Part shown: positions 60,922-64,000 of the stretch, piece after piece | How positions within the stretch are numbered: position 1 is the stretch's first letter | Layout: each line of letters starts with the position of its first letter | Source of the DNA: LMUY01 sp964247705 | Lineage (GTDB): Bacteria > Pseudomonadota > Alphaproteobacteria > Acetobacterales > Acetobacteraceae | Direction of reading: 5' to 3' | Assembly (NCBI GenBank): GCA_964247705.1 | Contig: CAXTVQ010000012.1 | Span: 1 to 64,000, forward strand | DNA length: 64,000 bases | The notes under the pieces: model-generated | Told to the model about the DNA's origin: nothing | Seen by the model: only the letters and a program-made list of their open reading frames with translations | Databases searched by the model: none | Position numbers and translations under genes: made by a program

Positions 60922-61889
60922 GCGCGGTTGGCGACGGCAGCCTCGGCGAAGGTGGCCATGCCGGTGTGGCAGGCCAGGGCCGCCCGGAGCAGCGGCACGG
61001 CAAGGGCAGCCCCGGACGCTTCGCCCAAGCGCATGCCGAGGTCGAGCAGCGGGGACAGCCCCAGCAGAGTGAGCAGGCGGCGGTGGGCGGCTTCGGCGGA
61101 AACGTGCGCGGCAAGGCAGTGGTCCAGCGCGCCGGGTGCGAGGCTGGCAAGCGGGGCCGCGGCGGCGGTGCAGACGAAACCGTCCAGCAAGACAGGAACC
61201 CGGCATACGCGCGCGGCGACGATGGCCCCGGCGATGGCGACGAGTTCGCGTCCGCCGAGACAGCGGAGCGTTTCGAGCGGGGCTAGGCCGGCGTGGCGGG
61301 CGGCGGCATCCCGAACGGCGGCACGCTTGCGATCGAGACCGGCGGGATCGATGCCGGTGCCGAGCCCGGTCCAGTCCTCACCCGCGAACAAGGCCGTGCA
61401 GACCGCGGCGGCGGCTGTCGTGTTGCCGATGCCCATCTCGCCCAGGCAGAGCAGGCTGGTTCCGGGCGTGACAGCGCGTTCGCCGGCGGTCCAGGCCCGG
61501 GCGAACGCATCCGGGGTGAGCGCGGGGGCGGCGGTGAAGTCTGCAGTCGGGATATCGAGGTCGAGCGGCACCACCTCGAGCGACGCGCCGGCTATGCGGG
61601 CGAGCTGGTTGATCGCGGCGCCGCCGGCGGCGAAGTTGGCCACCATCTGCGCGGTGACGGCGGCCGGGTAGGGGGAAACGCCGCGCTCGGTCACGCCGTG
61701 GTTGCCGGCGAACACGACGATGCGGACGGTGTCGAGCACCGGGTCCGGCCGGGCCTGCCAGGTGGCGAGCCAGGCGACGAGGTCCTCCAGCCGGCCGAGG
61801 CTGCCGGGGGGTTTGGTGAGCGTGTCCTGGCGGGTACGGACGGCGCTGGCCGCGGCGGCGTCGCCGGGCGGGAGGTCGGGTAGGTTCAC
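60918..61889 (-). CDS. cobT: Nicotinate-nucleotide--dimethylbenzimidazole phosphoribosyltransferase
   Basis: Makes alpha-ribazole phosphate from nicotinate mononucleotide and dimethylbenzimidazole. 323 residues. Motifs: TKPPGSLGRLEDLVAWLA, VFAGNHGVTERGVSPYP, LGEMGIGNTTAAAAV, and the C-terminal RLGEASGAALAV with the catalytic Glu. GTG at 61889 overlaps the cobB stop (GTGA); upstream open frame is the cobB region and is rejected. Provides the substrate for CobS next door. Confidence 0.96.
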   Translation of the reverse strand: MNLPDLPPGDAAAASAVRTRQDTLTKPPGSLGRLEDLVAWLATWQARPDPVLDTVRIVVFAGNHGVTERGVSPYPAAVTAQMVANFAAGGAAINQLARIAGASLEVVPLDLDIPTADFTAAPALTPDAFARAWTAGERAVTPGTSLLCLGEMGIGNTTAAAAVCTALFAGEDWTGLGTGIDPAGLDRKRAAVRDAAARHAGLAPLETLRCLGGRELVAIAGAIVAARVCRVPVLLDGFVCTAAAAPLASLAPGALDHCLAAHVSAEAAHRRLLTLLGLSPLLDLGMRLGEASGAALAVPLLRAALACHTGMATFAEAAVANRA

Positions 61890-63211
61890 GCAGGTTCCTC
61901 GCGGGCGATGGCGTGGAAGAAGGACCCGCTGACGTGGCCGCGGCGCCCACCGGCCGGCCCGAGCGACACGCCGGCAGCGTCTTCCACGGTGCTGTAAGGC
62001 GCGTCCGTGCCAGGATCGGTGACGGTGGCGTAATGGAACTCGTGTCCGCGGATGGCGCCGTCCGGCAGCAAGGCGCGGCGGTAGCCGAGATGGAGCGAGC
62101 GGCGGGCGAAGCTGGTGGCGTGGCTGAGCAGGCCGGTCATCCCGTGCGTGGCGCCGTCCGCGGCGGTGAGGCTGGTGCCGAGCACCATGTAGCCGCCGCA
62201 TTCGCCATGGACGGCTCGTGTGTCGGCAAACGCGCGCAGCCCGGCGTGGAAGATTGTGGCGGCGGCGAGAGCGGGGGCGTGGAGTTCGGGGTAGCCACCG
62301 GGCAGCCAGCAGCAATCGGCCGCAGCCGGCGGGGGCTCGTTCGCAAGCGGCGAGAATGGCAGGAGTTCGGCCCCGGCCGCACGCCAGGCCGCGAGCACGT
62401 GCGGGTAGGTGAAGGTGAACGCGGCGTCCATGGCGAGCGCGACCCGCTGGCCAGGAGGTGCAAGCACTCCCGCCCTCTCGCTTCTGCCTCCCCCGTCCTT
62501 CACGGGACAAGGCGCTTCGGGCATCGACAACGGACGCATCGCGTGATCGAGCAGGCAGTCCAAATCCACGTGACGCTCGATCGTGTCGGCCAGGTGAGAG
62601 AGCGCTGCGTCAAGGCCGGCGAGTTCGCCCGCTTGCACCAGGCCGAGATGGCGTTCCGGCAGAGCGATGGAGGCATCGCGGGGGATCGCGCCCAATACCG
62701 GCAGCGTCATCGCGGCCTCGACTGCGCGGCGGTGCTTGTCGCTGCCGACGCGGTTGAGGATCACGCCGCCGACGCGGACCTTCGCATCGAAGCTGGCGAG
62801 ACCGTGTGCGACGGCGGCGGCGGTCTGCGCCTGGCCCGAGACGTCCAGCACCAGCAGCACGGGCAGACCGAAGCGTGCCGCGAGGTCGGCGGAGCTGCCG
62901 GTCCGGCCGGGCGGGCCGGCGACGCCGTCGAACAGGCCCATGGCGCTTTCCACGAGAACGATGTCCGCACCCTCGCAGGTCTGGGCCAACAAGGATGCCA
63001 GCAAAGCCGGCGGCATGGCCCAACTGTCGAGGTTGGTGCCGGCGGCGCCGGACGCAGCGGCGTGGAAAGCCGGGTCGATGTAGTCGGGTCCGGACTTGGC
63101 GGTGCGCACGGCGATCCCCCGGCGGCGCAGCGCGGCGACGATGCCGAGCGTCACCGTGGTCTTGCCGGCGCCGGAACGGGGCGCGGCGATCAGCCAAGCG
63201 GGGACTGTCAT
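61886..63211 (-). CDS. cobB: Cobyrinate/hydrogenobyrinate a,c-diamide synthase
   Basis: Glutamine- and ATP-dependent amidation of the a and c side chains of the corrin ring. 441 residues: an N-terminal P-loop domain (LIAAPRSGAGKTTVTLGIVA) with KSGPDYIDPAFHAAAS, and a C-terminal triad GATase domain with CCWLPGGYPELHA, AVHGECGGYMVLG (nucleophile Cys) and the closing GHEFHYATV. The N-terminus MTVPAWLIAAPRSGAG starts at ATG 63211. The cbiD start is only 14 bp away on the other strand. Confidence 0.96.
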   Translation of the reverse strand: MTVPAWLIAAPRSGAGKTTVTLGIVAALRRRGIAVRTAKSGPDYIDPAFHAAASGAAGTNLDSWAMPPALLASLLAQTCEGADIVLVESAMGLFDGVAGPPGRTGSSADLAARFGLPVLLVLDVSGQAQTAAAVAHGLASFDAKVRVGGVILNRVGSDKHRRAVEAAMTLPVLGAIPRDASIALPERHLGLVQAGELAGLDAALSHLADTIERHVDLDCLLDHAMRPLSMPEAPCPVKDGGGRSERAGVLAPPGQRVALAMDAAFTFTYPHVLAAWRAAGAELLPFSPLANEPPPAAADCCWLPGGYPELHAPALAAATIFHAGLRAFADTRAVHGECGGYMVLGTSLTAADGATHGMTGLLSHATSFARRSLHLGYRRALLPDGAIRGHEFHYATVTDPGTDAPYSTVEDAAGVSLGPAGGRRGHVSGSFFHAIAREEPA

Positions 63212-63225
63212 GCTAGGATGCTCCC

Positions 63226-64000
63226 GTGGAGAACGGGACCAATTTGCGGCGCGGCTGGACGACCGGCGCGTGTGCCGCGGCGGCGGCCAAGGCGGCGTTC
63301 GCGGCGCTGTGCACGGGGGCGTTCCCCGACCCGGTGGACATTCCGCTGCCGCGCGGGGGACGGGTGGCGTTCGCACTGGCGGAAATGCGGCTGGAAGACG
63401 AATGCGCCCGCGCCGCCATCGTGAAGGATGCAGGGGACGACCCGGACGTGACGCATGGGGCGCTGATCCGGGTGCGCGTATCGCGCGGGCCGCCCGGCAT
63501 CGTGTTCCGTGCCGGTTCCGGAGTGGGCACCATCACCCGGGCGGGGCTGCCGCTGCCCCCCGGCGAGCCCGCGATCAACCCGGTGCCGCGCCAGATGATC
63601 CGGGACGCGATGGCGGAGGTGGCGCCCCCGGCCGCCGTGGTCGAAGTGGGGGTGGAGGATGGTGAGCGCCTGGCCCAGCGCACGCTGAACGGGCGGCTCG
63701 GGATCGTGGGCGGGCTGTCGATCCTGGGCACGACGGGGATCGTGGTGCCGTTCTCCTGCGCGGCCTGGATCGACACGATCCATCGCGGTATCGACGTGGC
63801 GCGGGCGGCGGGGCTGGACCACATCGCCGGGTCCACCGGCAGCACGAGCGAGGCGGCGGTCGCGGCGCTGCACGGGCTGCCGGAAACCGCGCTGATCGAG
63901 ATGGGCGATTTTGTCGGCGGCATGCTGCGCTACCTGCGGCGGCGCCCGGTGACGCGGGTGACGATCGCGGGCGGGGTCGCGAAGATGACCAAGCTCGGCC
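63226..64000 (+). CDS. cbiD: Cobalt-precorrin-5B (C1)-methyltransferase CbiD, cut by window end
   Basis: 258 codons are visible, open to the right edge. The protein starts MENGTNLRRGWTTGACAAAA from a GTG, with the diagnostic GWTTGACAAAAAKAA of CbiD, which methylates C-1 in anaerobic-type corrin synthesis. Further support: VEVGVEDGERLAQRTLNGRLG, GGLSILGTTGIVVPFSCAAW and the SAM-region MGDFVGGMLRYLRR, then AGGVAKMTKLG at the edge. The usual protein is about 360-380 residues, so roughly the last third is missing. The start sits 14 bp from the cobB start on the opposite strand. Confidence 0.93.
   Translation, partial: MENGTNLRRGWTTGACAAAAAKAAFAALCTGAFPDPVDIPLPRGGRVAFALAEMRLEDECARAAIVKDAGDDPDVTHGALIRVRVSRGPPGIVFRAGSGVGTITRAGLPLPPGEPAINPVPRQMIRDAMAEVAPPAAVVEVGVEDGERLAQRTLNGRLGIVGGLSILGTTGIVVPFSCAAWIDTIHRGIDVARAAGLDHIAGSTGSTSEAAVAALHGLPETALIEMGDFVGGMLRYLRRRPVTRVTIAGGVAKMTKLG

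Noticed and set aside
62458..63216. Small plus-strand frames inside cobB
   Set aside because: Shadow frames; the real plus-strand gene begins at GTG 63226 (cbiD).

Overview
The window is a 64 kb piece of a GC-rich alphaproteobacterial chromosome, most likely from the family Acetobacteraceae. The class assignment rests on three things seen in the sequence: a mitofilin/Mic60-like gene inside a hemC-hemD-mic60-hemY heme operon, a ribB variant whose GTP-cyclohydrolase-II half has lost its zinc cysteines (RibBX type), and chains of genes whose stop and start codons overlap by 4 bases. The family name is an inference from composition and gene content. I see no prophage, insertion sequence, CRISPR array or rRNA operon. 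Every gap is shorter than 300 bases; the longest are 21362-21548 and 12426-12585.

Layout. 1-55: partial tRNA-Gln (CUG) running off the left edge. 177-5304: ppx/gppA, rlmE, guaB, rsmB and a GNAT gene, mostly overlapping. 5344-8683: a TetR regulator divergent from an OsmC-like / DszC-like flavoprotein / rhodanese operon, with a perfect palindromic operator in the shared promoter. 8726-12425 (minus): secreted beta-propeller, PIG-L deacetylase, WecG/TagA glycosyltransferase, sugar-nucleotide epimerase. 12586-17157: an SDR, a frameshifted phosphoesterase, a DUF938 methyltransferase-like gene, copC-copD, and a thioesterase. 17197-26262: an SDR lacking the usual catalytic pair, an amidase, a DUF1328 protein, a peptide-type ABC importer whose binding protein lies on the opposite strand across a fasciclin gene, and a degenerate M23 protein. 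26259-30517 (minus): the heme operon.

30562-40192 (plus): a housekeeping chain, tsaD-rlmJ-gpsA-murJ-nrdR-ribD-ribE-ribBX-ribH-nusB-thiL, with overlapping stops and starts at most junctions. It joins tRNA modification, rRNA methylation, phospholipid and peptidoglycan precursor supply, ribonucleotide reductase control, the riboflavin pathway and thiamine phosphate kinase. 40208-53634 (minus): an opposing block read as gltX, pyrB, catalytically dead pyrC-like gene, plsY, dprA, topA, rnr, S41 protease, NCS1 permease. 53667-60179: comEC, a proline-rich envelope protein, a large secreted alpha/beta hydrolase, a metallophosphoesterase and a small membrane protein. 60184-64000: late cobalamin genes cobS-cobT-cobB (minus), divergent from cbiD (plus, cut by the right edge) across only 14 bp.

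The points most worth a second look are: the TetR-controlled OsmC/flavoprotein/rhodanese cassette; a group of enzymes that have lost key residues (M23, RibBX C-domain, PyrC-like, SDR, OsmC-like); competing RNA hairpins between copC and copD; a similar alternative pairing that could cover the fasciclin ribosome binding site; and a C-rich palindromic repeat family, one copy of which appears to supply the plsY start region.
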